Below, in pieces: positions 8,889 through 17,730 of a stretch of DNA of 64,000 bases; the stretch's first letter is position 1, and each line of letters opens with the position of its first letter. The notes under the pieces were generated by a model. That model was given only the letters and a program-made list of their open reading frames with translations, was not told the DNA's origin and made no database searches. Source of the stretch: an uncultured bacterium (GTDB taxonomy: Bacteria; Pseudomonadota; Gammaproteobacteria; Burkholderiales; Burkholderiaceae_C); assembly GCA_903830565.1 (NCBI GenBank), contig CAIKUF010000105.1, positions 1-64,000 on the forward strand, read 5' to 3'. A program made the translations under genes and the position numbers.

Positions 8889-11800
8889 TCAGGCGAACGA
8901 CAGGGAGGCTCGTCCGGCTGGGACTGCCTGGCTACGTGGGTCCGGGGGCACCACGAAGCCTCGGGCCTCGGGCAAGACCTGCAGCGTGCGCGCATCGGTG
9001 GCGCCGAGGCTGCGTACCACAGGCCGCGCCTGAAGGACGCGGGCCTCAGGGGCGACAGAGTAGGCGCGCAATGGCGCGGGGCGTGCGGGTATAGAGATAG
9101 ACCGGCTATCGGCAGCGGCGTAAGTGCGCGGGGTAGCTACCACGGAATACCTTCGGGCCTCGGGCAAGACCTGCAGCGTGCGCGCCTCGGAAGCCGACGA
9201 GCCGACCACCAACAGGCCCTGGGGGGCGCCCGCAGGCTGCGTGCGAACCTCAGCGGCCACGACGTATGTACGGGATGGCTCGGGGAAGAAGCCGCCGATA
9301 GCGCCCACTGCCCCCCACGCTGGGGTGACTGCGAGGCCGACGACGGGCACCGTGCGCTGGTTCAGTACCAGACCAATGGCGCTGCCCGCGGCCAAGCCAA
9401 CCAGCGTGCGGGCCATGCCGGCGAACACGGAGCCTGCCACGGCCGCAGTCGCTGCGCCGAGCACCGCCACGATCGACTGCATCACCAGAGCGCCGGGTGT
9501 GGAGCCGACAGCCTGGCCGGTCATGGGCAGCACGAGGCCGCTCAGCGCCGTGGCTGTTCCTGCTGCAGTGCCGGAAGCGTTGCCGGTGATGGCCTTCGAT
9601 GCGGTTGCGAGCAGCGCGCCGGTGGCTGATGTGGCGGCTGAGCCGAGCAGCGCGGCCGTGGCCGATGCTGGCACCGCGCCGGTGGCTGATGCGGCGGCTG
9701 AGCCTACGACCCCCCGCGTGCTCTGGGCGAGGGGGGCGCCCGCCGCACTGCCGAATGCCGCCCCGGCCAGCGCCTGCGTTGCTTGGGGGAGGAGCACCCC
9801 CGATGCCACCGCAGAAGCGTTTCCCGTGAGCGGGGCCCCACCGGGCGCTGAATCGGCGAAAGGGTTGTTGAGTACAGTGAAGTTCGATGTATACCGTCCA
9901 ACGCCTTTGGTGACCCGGACCTCGTCTAGGTGCCCCGTCGTGGCGGAGTTGGCAACGAGGCCGTACGAGTAGAGGCGGGCGTAGTTTTCGGCGTCGACTG
10001 CGAAGCTGGTGGGGTCCCCCCCGATATAGACCGGGTCCGCGTTGTCGAGCCAGGCGGGCGCGGCTGCGGTCCCGACCAAGACCCCGCCTTGGAACATGTA
10101 AACCTGCGCCCCGACGCGTGTAACGGCCCAGTGGTGCCAGACATACGGGGTGAAGGGAATGTTGCTGGCAATGTTTACGTCCCAGCCCGCGCCGCTCGAC
10201 ATCAAAAGCGCCAGGCCGTTGGACGTGGCCTGTATGTTCAATGGTGGATAGTGGGTGCTAAGCGATACTTTCGAGAATAGTATCTGGGACCGACCATAGG
10301 TGCCCCCCCCGATCCTCGCGTCTCCGTAGTCGTACAGCCAGCCCTCGACTGTGAAGTCGCCAGTGAACGCAAAGTCGGGGCTGTCTGGGATGGACAGGTA
10401 TCCTGACTGGCCGGCGTACTCGAAGTTCGCGTATCCCCCCCCGAACTTCGCGTCTCCGAAGTACGGGGAACTGGGGAACAGTCTCGCGAAGCCGACCGCT
10501 GCGATGGTTTTCGCGGAAGCGCTACTGTCGATGAATGGGCCCTCGGGGATCCCCTCCGCGTGGAGCAGCAGCACCACGCTGGCGAAGTAGGGGTCAGCAG
10601 GCGTGCTGTCCGCGACTGCGGCTGTGCCGAGTGAGCCAGCGACGCTGCTGGACCTCGCTCCGTTGAGTACACGCGGTAGCGCGCCGGGCAGCGCACCTTG
10701 GAGCGCAGCGATCGTGCCGTTTGAGGTGTAGGTACCGACCTGGACGGTGTCTCTGTTGGCGTTTCCGTATTGACGGGACGGAAGCGACACGAACTGATTG
10801 AGGCCGTACGCGACTGCATTGCAGCCGATGACGGGGTCCCCAGGGGCCCAGTCTTTGCCGTTCGTGCTGTAATCGGGCCGGACTAGTGGGAGGCCTCCGC
10901 CTCCGTGCGGCATCACTACGAATACGCCGTCCCCGAAGGCCAGCGCACCGAAATACTGGCCGTCGACATAGCCTCTTCCCGAGACGGGCCACGGCCCGAA
11001 GATCCCAAAGTTGGTCGTCCCCTCCCCGTACATCGACCAGCTGATCCCGTCAATGGAGTGGGCTCTGTCGAGCATGCCCGAGGCTACAAAGACCCCGTTG
11101 CCGAAAACGAGGTTTTCGAAGCGGGCAATGCCCGTGCCGTGCGGCAAATTGTCGGAGTATCCGACCCACGTGATGCCGTCCGTAGACACGCACGTGCCAC
11201 CGGCAGAAGTCTGGGTAATCTCTGTGGATACATACACGCCGTTGCCGTACGCCAGGTTCCCGCGCCGGGATATGTCGCCGTAGAAAGTGTAAACGGCTGT
11301 CGTCCAGTCGGTCAGATTGATGAACGTAGGCAGCGCCCAGGTGATCCCATCAAGGCTCGTCGCGACGACGGTCGCGGGGTGCGGCACGATTCCTACGAAC
11401 CCTTTCGCTGAACTGTACGCCGCCTTCACCACACTGAAGCCCGCAGGCTGTGTACGCAGGTTCCACGTGACCCCGTCCGTGCTGTCTGCGGTCTCTGTGG
11501 TATTGCTCACGAGGACGAAGCGTCCGGCCCCGAACACTAGGTCGGTCCAGGGAGACCCGCCTTGGGCGGTGCTGCCCGTGGTCTGCGCGTGCCACGTGAC
11601 GCCGTCCGAGGACCATCCGACGCTGCCCGCGACGGTCCAGATAGCCGAAGAGACGTAGACGCCGTTGCCGTAAACGATAATGCCGTCCGGGACGACGGCC
11701 GGACGAACCACAGACCAGATGACTGGTCTGGTGCGCGTCAGCTCGAGTTCCGAGGAGGGGGTCAACGACCCCGCTGCTGAACCAGACGCGAGCGGCTGTA

Positions 11801-13220
11801 TCAGCGCTCGGGTCGTGATGTCCCCTATCGAGGCTGCGAGGGCCCCTGCTGCCGAGCCGACTGCTCCCCCCGCCAAGGAGCTGGCTGTATCCGGGCTGTA
11901 GACTACCCCAGTACCTACCCCAGTACCTACCCCAGTACCCACCCCCGTAGATGCGACTGTGGTGAGCGCCATGACCGCGCCGGAAGTTGGCGTCACTACG
12001 TTCGGGACGCGGGACCACGTGGGGACGATTACGTTTGCTGTTGACGTATTCCCGGGCGAGAATAAGATTGTGCCGTTTGGCCCGCTCGCGCCGCCGAACG
12101 ACTGGGCCGACGAGGTGGTGGTGACCAAGGTCCAGTTTGCACCATCCGGACTGGACGCGATCGCGTTCATACCCCCGACCGTCGCCGCCCAGAAGAGCGA
12201 CCCGTCGAAGGCTAGTCCCTTCCAGAAGGCCGTCGAACCTGGCATATCTACAATCGTCCAAGTCGTGCCGTCCGTGGACCAAGCCGCGGTGATCGGCCCC
12301 AAGACCACCCAGGTGCCGCTGCCGTACGCGCCTGCCTGCCAGAATTCAGTGGCGCCGTAGGGCATCGGGCTGGTCGGATTAGCCGCCCACGTCACGCCGT
12401 CTGTTGAGAGCCAAAACTTGTAGTCGGTGGTTGCGATGTGGCTAGAGATGCAGAGGTACTTCCCTCCGCCGTATATGATCGAGGTGACGAAACGGAAGTT
12501 CGTGGGGGCCGCATTGTAGGTCCACGTGATGCCGTCGATACTCGTCGCGGAGAAATCGTCCCCATACCCCCAGCCGCTAGAACCGACAAAGCCGTACGTC
12601 GGGCCGTAGCACAGTACGCTGAGCTGCATGGCTGAGCCGGGTGTGCGGGTCGTCCATGTAACGCCATCTGGGGACGTGATGATGTCCGGCCCATGTGGGG
12701 ACGTTACGACGAAGATGCCTGCACCGAACGCCACGACCTCCCAGCCGTATGGGTTCGGGAGGTCGACGACGTTCCACGTCACAAGGTCCAGAGACCACGC
12801 GGCGTAAGGACCGTCGGAGATCAGCAGGTAGATGCCGTTGCCGTAGACGGGCGTGACGTACCATGAGTACGGCGCCACGGAGGGGATGCTTATGGTTGAC
12901 GGTGCGCCAGGGCCCATGACTCCGTTCGTGAGCCCGAGAGTCAGCCCCGCTCCTGCCGCCCCCGCCACAACACCCGTGTTGGCACCGGCGAGGGCTACGC
13001 TCACAGAGACAAGGGTCGTGCCCGCCACGCTCATGGCGGCGTTGCCCCCGATGTGCAAATCCGCAGTCAGAAACGCCGACACTGAGGCACCAGACTTCAT
13101 TGTCGATGCGAACGTGTCTACTGGGAGTTGATTTTTGTCAGTTCCGTCGTTCGGGCGGGCGCGCGAAAGGCTGCGCGGGCCTGCCCTCCCTGCCCGCCAC
13201 GAGAAGTTCGTGCCCCACAC
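8889..13220 (-). CDS. Large tail-fibre-like protein with Asp-box repeats and a LamG domain
   Basis: This is a 1443-aa protein. Residues about 130-820 hold repeated SxDGxTW elements (ITSPDGVTWT, ATSIDGITWT, STDGVTWA, STDGTTWT and others), which look like Asp-box or BNR propeller blades. Residues about 870-1110 look like a LamG/concanavalin-type carbohydrate-binding domain (FTVEGWLYDYGD, WHHWAVTRVG, LDEVRVTKGVGRY). A low-complexity region of GSAAASATGA repeats follows, then a tail of RTLQVLPEAR repeats. The start is a GTG at 13220, 5 bases after the preceding stop. Glycan-binding fits a receptor-binding or host-adhesion role. It is the longest late gene on this side of the window. Confidence 0.75.
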   Translation of the reverse strand: MWGTNFSWRAGRAGPRSLSRARPNDGTDKNQLPVDTFASTMKSGASVSAFLTADLHIGGNAAMSVAGTTLVSVSVALAGANTGVVAGAAGAGLTLGLTNGVMGPGAPSTISIPSVAPYSWYVTPVYGNGIYLLISDGPYAAWSLDLVTWNVVDLPNPYGWEVVAFGAGIFVVTSPHGPDIITSPDGVTWTTRTPGSAMQLSVLCYGPTYGFVGSSGWGYGDDFSATSIDGITWTYNAAPTNFRFVTSIIYGGGKYLCISSHIATTDYKFWLSTDGVTWAANPTSPMPYGATEFWQAGAYGSGTWVVLGPITAAWSTDGTTWTIVDMPGSTAFWKGLAFDGSLFWAATVGGMNAIASSPDGANWTLVTTTSSAQSFGGASGPNGTILFSPGNTSTANVIVPTWSRVPNVVTPTSGAVMALTTVASTGVGTGVGTGVGTGVVYSPDTASSLAGGAVGSAAGALAASIGDITTRALIQPLASGSAAGSLTPSSELELTRTRPVIWSVVRPAVVPDGIIVYGNGVYVSSAIWTVAGSVGWSSDGVTWHAQTTGSTAQGGSPWTDLVFGAGRFVLVSNTTETADSTDGVTWNLRTQPAGFSVVKAAYSSAKGFVGIVPHPATVVATSLDGITWALPTFINLTDWTTAVYTFYGDISRRGNLAYGNGVYVSTEITQTSAGGTCVSTDGITWVGYSDNLPHGTGIARFENLVFGNGVFVASGMLDRAHSIDGISWSMYGEGTTNFGIFGPWPVSGRGYVDGQYFGALAFGDGVFVVMPHGGGGLPLVRPDYSTNGKDWAPGDPVIGCNAVAYGLNQFVSLPSRQYGNANRDTVQVGTYTSNGTIAALQGALPGALPRVLNGARSSSVAGSLGTAAVADSTPADPYFASVVLLLHAEGIPEGPFIDSSASAKTIAAVGFARLFPSSPYFGDAKFGGGYANFEYAGQSGYLSIPDSPDFAFTGDFTVEGWLYDYGDARIGGGTYGRSQILFSKVSLSTHYPPLNIQATSNGLALLMSSGAGWDVNIASNIPFTPYVWHHWAVTRVGAQVYMFQGGVLVGTAAAPAWLDNADPVYIGGDPTSFAVDAENYARLYSYGLVANSATTGHLDEVRVTKGVGRYTSNFTVLNNPFADSAPGGAPLTGNASAVASGVLLPQATQALAGAAFGSAAGAPLAQSTRGVVGSAAASATGAVPASATAALLGSAATSATGALLATASKAITGNASGTAAGTATALSGLVLPMTGQAVGSTPGALVMQSIVAVLGAATAAVAGSVFAGMARTLVGLAAGSAIGLVLNQRTVPVVGLAVTPAWGAVGAIGGFFPEPSRTYVVAAEVRTQPAGAPQGLLVVGSSASEARTLQVLPEARRYSVVATPRTYAAADSRSISIPARPAPLRAYSVAPEARVLQARPVVRSLGATDARTLQVLPEARGFVVPPDPRSQAVPAGRASLSFA
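11904..11939. repeat. 12-bp tandem repeat in the fibre gene
   Basis: Three exact copies of TACCCCAGTACC are followed by a degenerate fourth copy. On the coding strand they encode GTGV-type repeats between two propeller regions. The unit is a multiple of three, so changes in copy number would keep the frame. Confidence 0.85.
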
Positions 13221-13225
13221 GGCAA

Positions 13226-14401
13226 TTACTCGCTGACGAGTGTTATGAGGCCAGTGTAGTTAATTGCCCCTGTTGAGGCCCTCGGCATCTCTAGGAATGA
13301 GAGGCAGGCGCCGTCGAGCACATTCACTAAGTTGAACGCGGTGTTTACCCCGTCGACGATACACACGAGGTTGGCGATCGGGCACGGGAAAAACGCGATC
13401 GGGTGGGCTATAACGAAGTCGATCGTTCCTGTCGCGACTGCCACGCTGGTCTGCATCGAGGTGATGCCTTTCACGCCGACATCGCCTGACTGTAGGGGCA
13501 TGAACCAGGAACCCGGGGCCAGATCGATACCGCCGACTACGCAGGCGCTGACGCCTGCAACAGAAGGGGCGCTGCGCAGTGTGGTTCCTGTGTCGTTCGT
13601 GTAAACGACAGGCGTCCAGTTGTGGGCCGTCGCGGCCAGCACTGTCGTGGGATTCATCGGGAACATCATGTTGCCGCCAATGAAGTCGATCGCGGTATTT
13701 GCAGTGTTCTGGTATCGCAGTGGGGCGCCGGTGACGGATACCGCTGCGGTCGAGGTAATCGTGGTCGCGCATGCGAAGAGGCGGTCGTAGAGAAGCAGCG
13801 TGCTCGGGGAGGAAGAAGCACTGACGTAGCCGGTCGTGAAATGGTTGCCGTCCGCAGTGGCGGTGTTGTGGAACGCCAACGCGCCAGCGCTCGCCGCCGT
13901 CAGAGCTGTCCCGCCGGGGGCGGCTGCGCCCGCTGCGCCCGCTACGGGGTACCCGGCGCGGACCCATAGATCGCCGCAGTTGCCGACGGCGCTCACCGCC
14001 GTGCCCGTTTTGCCGAAGTTTAGATTCTGCTGCTTGCCGCCCGACGCGGAGGCAATGAGCTGGGACAGGCTGGTAAATGCGTGGTGGCGCTTGTCCATCT
14101 GACCGCGCAGGCCGCTGCGGCTATTACCGATCTTGTACCCCGCAAGTTGCGCGCGCTTTTCATTCCGCATGCGCTTGAGTGCGTCCTCGCCCCGGTCGAA
14201 CGCCGAGCCGAACTGCCCTGCGTCGATCTTGCCGGCGAAGTCGCCACCAGGCATGGCGAACACCTTACCAGGCACCCCGTGAAGTGGGATGGGCCAGTAG
14301 AAGTCCCGCATGTCTTCACTGAGCTGCGCGACTGTCTCGGCGCCCAACCAACGGTCGAGCTGGTCGGAGTGCGTGCTCCCGCCGCGCGTCATTTTGTGCA
14401 T
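13226..14401 (-). CDS. Late structural protein of unknown function
   Basis: This is a 391-aa protein. The N-terminal 120 residues are charged and probably helical (TVAQLSEDMRDFYWP, KRMRNEKRAQL), and the rest is Ala/Gly/Thr-rich and probably beta-structured. It ends a few bases before the GTG start of the large fibre-like gene and follows the group of small tail or neck proteins. There is no recognisable enzymatic motif. It is likely a fibre, spike or adaptor component; this rests only on gene order. Confidence 0.7.
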   Translation of the reverse strand: MHKMTRGGSTHSDQLDRWLGAETVAQLSEDMRDFYWPIPLHGVPGKVFAMPGGDFAGKIDAGQFGSAFDRGEDALKRMRNEKRAQLAGYKIGNSRSGLRGQMDKRHHAFTSLSQLIASASGGKQQNLNFGKTGTAVSAVGNCGDLWVRAGYPVAGAAGAAAPGGTALTAASAGALAFHNTATADGNHFTTGYVSASSSPSTLLLYDRLFACATTITSTAAVSVTGAPLRYQNTANTAIDFIGGNMMFPMNPTTVLAATAHNWTPVVYTNDTGTTLRSAPSVAGVSACVVGGIDLAPGSWFMPLQSGDVGVKGITSMQTSVAVATGTIDFVIAHPIAFFPCPIANLVCIVDGVNTAFNLVNVLDGACLSFLEMPRASTGAINYTGLITLVSE

Positions 14402-14440
14402 GAAGTGTCCCGTCCTAAAGTGATTGATGGGCGCGATTAC

Positions 14441-14911
14441 TCAGCTGTCGATCTGGAACTGAATGGAGCCGCTAGTGAATGCTGGGGCGGCATCACCCGT
14501 GCTTACGACCCTCAGCACTATGAGTCGCCCGTAGATCAGCAGAGTGCCGCCAATGGCCGTGTCAAACAGTCCTACGGCGACTACTGGTCCCCAGTATGCA
14601 GTGGGTACTGGAAACGTGATCACGACGTTGTTGCTTGTCGTCCCGCTGGCGCCGTTTGAGACGGCCGTCGTCGTCGCGCCCTGCGTGCCCGCCCAGCTGG
14701 CCAGACTCGAGGCCACCGCGACGCGCGCATAGCCGCCGCCGACAACCTCGACAGCATCGCCTGAGTCGGTAGGCTCACCGGTGAACAGTGCCACGTAAGT
14801 GTTCGCTGGCCCCGAGCCCGCCGCCGCAGACGCGCCTGCGAGGCCGAGGGCCTGACCCCGGAGGAGCCAGTCCAGCAGCCTGTTCTCCATAGCGTTGGTG
14901 AGCGCTGCCAT
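14441..14911 (-). CDS. Phage structural protein (tail/neck-type, small)
   Basis: This is a 156-aa protein beginning MAALTNAMENRLLDWLLRGQ. It contains ANTYVALFTGEPTDSG, a segment characteristic of a widespread small phage tail-associated protein family (TYVALFT followed by a GYAR element). Beta-rich with no enzyme motif. It lies 7 bases after the preceding gene in the same direction. Confidence 0.75.
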   Translation of the reverse strand: MAALTNAMENRLLDWLLRGQALGLAGASAAAGSGPANTYVALFTGEPTDSGDAVEVVGGGYARVAVASSLASWAGTQGATTTAVSNGASGTTSNNVVITFPVPTAYWGPVVAVGLFDTAIGGTLLIYGRLIVLRVVSTGDAAPAFTSGSIQFQIDS

Positions 14912-14918
14912 GCGCCCC

Positions 14919-15380
14919 TTACGTCAGCTGAACCAGCGCAGTGCCGGTGAGATTCACGGGCATCGTCAGCGTAAAGGTGCCGGCCGAGATGGTCTGGCTG
15001 CCGAAGGTGTACAGCGCCACAGCGTTCTTGCCTGCGGCTGTCGCGTTGTACATCAAGATGCTGTCGAATGCGGTGCCAGTGAAGCCTGGGCCCGTGGTCC
15101 ACGAAGCCGACGGCGTGAAGATCGCGCCGGTGCCGCTGACCGCAGGCGCAGTGGCCGTAGAGAACGCGATGCCGCCGGCGACGTAGGAGCCGCTGGGGGG
15201 CACCTCGCTGGTGGTGCTGTACGCCGTGGTGGCCGCGCCCAGCGAGCCGGACGCCAGATACAAGGCGCCGTTGAAGACGTCCTTGGTCGTGGTCGTGCGG
15301 ATGACGCTGGCGCCAAAGGCGTGCAGGCCGTTGAGGAGGTCGCCCTTGAAAGAGGAGCAGATTGCTTGTATGTTTGCCAT
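14919..15380 (-). CDS. Small beta-rich phage structural protein
   Basis: This 153-aa protein begins MANIQAICSSFKGDLLNGLH. The opening followed by TKDVFNGALYLASG is familiar from small tail or neck proteins encoded next to the TYVALFT-type protein in podovirus-like genomes. Ala/Thr/Ser-rich beta pattern. An AAGG Shine-Dalgarno-like stretch precedes the ATG. Structural role by family resemblance and position. Confidence 0.7.
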   Translation of the reverse strand: MANIQAICSSFKGDLLNGLHAFGASVIRTTTTKDVFNGALYLASGSLGAATTAYSTTSEVPPSGSYVAGGIAFSTATAPAVSGTGAIFTPSASWTTGPGFTGTAFDSILMYNATAAGKNAVALYTFGSQTISAGTFTLTMPVNLTGTALVQLT

Positions 15381-15388
15381 GATTTTCC

Positions 15389-15580
15389 TTACCCGAAGAT
15401 TGCTTGTTGCGCCGCTGAATCCAGCCCCTGCTTCAAGTGCACGTGCGCGGATCTGTGCACCAGCTCCCCTTTGAAGTAATACTCCGTCGCCTCGGCATAC
15501 TCGATGTCGTTGTCAGTGACTTGAACCTGCTTCTCGAGCTGCGTGTCGTCCATCGGGCCGTGAATCGTGTCAACCAACAT
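15389..15580 (-). CDS. Small conserved-looking late protein
   Basis: This is a 63-aa acidic protein (MLVDTIHGPMDD...) with no membrane segment, encoded between two structural genes with short spacers (8-9 bases). GGAAG precedes the ATG. It reads as genuine coding sequence, with a typical late-gene codon pattern, but the family is not recognised. Confidence 0.65.
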   Translation of the reverse strand: MLVDTIHGPMDDTQLEKQVQVTDNDIEYAEATEYYFKGELVHRSAHVHLKQGLDSAAQQAIFG

Positions 15581-15589
15581 AGTGCTTCC

Positions 15590-15862
15590 TTAGCGTTGAA
15601 GAATCTTGAGAACGATGGTCCGATCGTCCGTGCGGCCAGCGGCCGTGGTGATCCGACAGACCAGGTTCAGTGTGGTGCCCACTACGCCGCCGGAGACGAA
15701 GGCTGTGGCGGTCGTCGCGGTGAACGAGGATGAGACTTTGACCAGCGGCGCGTCGAGTATCCAGGTCACACTTGAGATTGCATCCGCCAGCGGCGCCAGG
15801 TACAGGCTCCAGTCGAACGTGTAGTCCAGGACTGCGTCGGGGTCTTTCTTGAACGTGGCCAT
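15590..15862 (-). CDS. Fibre-tail adaptor-like protein
   Basis: This is a 90-aa protein. The start chosen is the ATG at 15862, which overlaps the previous stop as TGATG and has GGAGG at good spacing. A GTG six bases earlier is too close to that ribosome site. The sequence opens MATFKKDPDAVLDYTFDWS and continues LYLAPLADAISSVTWIL. This pattern (KDPDAxLDYxxDWxxWL then I.S..W) is typical of the short phage fibre-tail adaptor family, which adopts an Ig-like fold. It lies in the connector region. Confidence 0.75.
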   Translation of the reverse strand: MATFKKDPDAVLDYTFDWSLYLAPLADAISSVTWILDAPLVKVSSSFTATTATAFVSGGVVGTTLNLVCRITTAAGRTDDRTIVLKILQR

Positions 15863-16548
15863 CAGCACCCTCCGTAAGCGACAGTGCTGACAGGCCGGCG
15901 CAAGCGGTCCTGCTCCACCTTGGCCTTGGCACAGTACAGGTCGTGCGCAGCCTTGAATTTATCCACCGCCTTGGCGTTGTAGGTCTCGGCGTCCTGCACG
16001 CCATAGGCGCGGTACTTGACCCAGTGCAGCAGGTTGATGTGGTGCTGGCTGTCGATCTCGAAGTCGTCGCCAGCCGCTACGTCGTAGGGCAGGCGGAACG
16101 TCCGCAGCAGCACGGTCGTCGGGATGTTCACCAGCGGCCAGGTGCGCACGTAGCCCTTGTCCATGCCGGTGATCAGCGCCTTGAGCGCGCCGGTCGTGCC
16201 GTCGAACTTCATCGTGGCTGCAGCCGAGATGCCGTAGCTCTTGGAGCCGCCGACCGTGGTGCCGCCCATCTTCTCGATGGCGATCAGCGGGATGTCGTTG
16301 CCAGTGGCAGAGTCCACCGCGTTGCGGACCTTCAGAATCGTCGGGTCTAGCGCGAACCACTCAGTTACGCCGTCGCCCGGGACCGTCAGCTTGAAGCTGC
16401 GCGAGTCCTCGATGCCGTAGGTGTCCCGGCAGAACTGCTTCTGCGCGTCGTCGATGTAGGTGTAGATCGTCGCGTCCGCCCACAGGTAGGGCAGAGCGAC
16501 GTCGACGACCTCCAGTCGAAACAGCGCGAGTAGTTCTGTCGTGGTCAT
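15862..16548 (-). CDS. Head-completion / adaptor-type connector protein
   Basis: This is a 228-aa protein. The N-terminus (TELLALFRLEVVDVALPYLWAD, then YTYIDDAQKQFCRDT) matches the helical opening of a podovirus head-tail adaptor family, in which a short helix pair carries a W(S)D element and a Q.EFCRRT-like element. It lies upstream of the fibre-tail adaptor-like gene and overlaps its start. It probably joins the portal to the tail. No enzyme motif. Assignment is from these motifs and gene order. Confidence 0.65.
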   Translation of the reverse strand: MTTTELLALFRLEVVDVALPYLWADATIYTYIDDAQKQFCRDTYGIEDSRSFKLTVPGDGVTEWFALDPTILKVRNAVDSATGNDIPLIAIEKMGGTTVGGSKSYGISAAATMKFDGTTGALKALITGMDKGYVRTWPLVNIPTTVLLRTFRLPYDVAAGDDFEIDSQHHINLLHWVKYRAYGVQDAETYNAKAVDKFKAAHDLYCAKAKVEQDRLRRPVSTVAYGGC

Positions 16549-16919
16549 TAGACGACCTCAGTTTCCTGCTGGAACTTGTGCCAGGTGGCGTCGCGCTCTT
16601 TGGCGGCAACCGACCAGCCCAGCTCCTTCGCCAGCACCGCCATGTGGGGCAGGCCAACGCCGGTGAATTCTTCGCGCTTGTTGCGCGTGATCATCTTCGT
16701 GAAGACGGCGTAGAGCGCCGCTTCGCGCTCCGCCGCCACCATCGGCTCACGTACGCCATCGACCTCCACCTCCGGGATCTCCTCCACGGGGAGAATGCCC
16801 ATTGCGACCAGCTCAGCGTGCATCTGCGGAGGGGCCCAGGTGGGTTCGCCCTTGATGAAGTGCTGGGAACGGCCGGAGACCGAACTCACGGTCACGTTGC
16901 GGTGGGAGATGTAGTTCAT
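16548..16919 (-). CDS. Late protein of unknown function
   Basis: This is a 123-aa protein starting MNYISHRNVTVSSVSG. The opening, together with GRSQHFIKGEPTWAPPQMH, parallels the next gene upstream, which has SGRSMEFKAGEPAYVIPENV. The two therefore share an N-terminal module of about 40 residues (SGRS-x-x-F-x-x-GEP). It is encoded between the capsid block and the connector gene, and its stop overlaps the connector start by one base. Confidence 0.7.
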   Translation of the reverse strand: MNYISHRNVTVSSVSGRSQHFIKGEPTWAPPQMHAELVAMGILPVEEIPEVEVDGVREPMVAAEREAALYAVFTKMITRNKREEFTGVGLPHMAVLAKELGWSVAAKERDATWHKFQQETEVV

Positions 16920-16940
16920 GGCGTAGTGCTCGCTTGATGG

Positions 16941-17153
16941 TTAAACAGGGTCGGCGATAGGGTCGGCGACAGCTTCGGGGGGCGCTTCCACGGCCACGAG
17001 GGCGGCGTAGTGAGCAGAGTCGACGGCACCGACGGCCTGGGCCTCGGCGACGTTTTCAGGGATCACATAGGCGGGTTCACCAGCTTTGAACTCCATCGAG
17101 CGGCCAGACAAGGCACGCAGGGTGTAGTCGAACGAGAGGGTCATTTCAGGCAT
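16941..17153 (-). CDS. Small late protein sharing an N-terminal module with its neighbour
   Basis: This is a 70-aa protein, MPEMTLSFDYTLRALSGRS..., with an acidic Ala/Pro/Val C-terminus. Its first 45 residues align with the first half of the 123-aa protein encoded next (SGRS-x-x-F-K-x-GEP). It could be a partial duplication. It is preceded by a strong hairpin at 17179-17204. Confidence 0.65.
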   Translation of the reverse strand: MPEMTLSFDYTLRALSGRSMEFKAGEPAYVIPENVAEAQAVGAVDSAHYAALVAVEAPPEAVADPIADPV

Positions 17154-17178
17154 GTGGGTCTCCAGGAATTTGAAGAAG

Positions 17179-17204
17179 GGCCGGAGCTTCTTTACGCTCC
17201 GGCC
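17179..17204 (-). terminator. Terminator-like hairpin after the capsid-region genes
   Basis: Perfect 9-bp stem GGCCGGAGC / GCTCCGGCC with an 8-base loop. On the minus strand CTTCTTCAAATT follows. It lies just after the 166-aa gene and could reduce read-through from the highly expressed capsid transcript. Confidence 0.6.
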
Positions 17205-17218
17205 TTCGGGTTCAGCGA

Positions 17219-17719
17219 TTAGCTGACCTGCACTTCGTTGCCGCGACCGTCGATCGTGTACTGGACACGAACACGGACCTTGCCGGCCGTGGCGTTGGCC
17301 ACGGTGTAGGCGATCGTCAGACGCACGTTCTGGCCGGCGTTGGCCACCATCGGGGCGGTCATCGTCAAGGCAGTACGGGTACCGGCAGCAGCCGTGCCGG
17401 CCACGGACGAAGCCAACGCGGTCGTGTTGCCAGCAATTCCGACAGACACGGTGTAGGCGGTCGAGCCGGTCACTGCGGTTTCGACGACCACCTCACCCCC
17501 GGCGATCACCGCGCCGACAGGCAACGGGATGGCGTCAAAGACGATGGTGTTGGCGGCAAGGCCGGACAGGCCGGGCTGCAGCGGATCGGTGGACAAAGCC
17601 ACCGTGGAGCCCAGGGTCACAGCAGCCAGCGAGACAGAGTCATAGACCCACTCGTTGGTGCTGATGACGAACTCTGCGAACAGAGGGTATTGGGCGGTGC
17701 GGGATGCGGCGCGGTTCAT
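17219..17719 (-). CDS. Capsid-associated protein, probably decoration-type
   Basis: This is a 166-aa protein rich in Ala, Val, Thr and Gly with a strongly beta-type pattern and no charged clusters. AAGGAG lies 8 bases before the ATG, a strong ribosome site consistent with high expression. It directly follows the major capsid gene and is followed by a strong hairpin, so the two may be expressed as one abundant unit. A head decoration or stabilising protein is inferred from position and composition. Confidence 0.6.
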   Translation of the reverse strand: MNRAASRTAQYPLFAEFVISTNEWVYDSVSLAAVTLGSTVALSTDPLQPGLSGLAANTIVFDAIPLPVGAVIAGGEVVVETAVTGSTAYTVSVGIAGNTTALASSVAGTAAAGTRTALTMTAPMVANAGQNVRLTIAYTVANATAGKVRVRVQYTIDGRGNEVQVS

Positions 17720-17730
17720 GTGTTTTCTCC

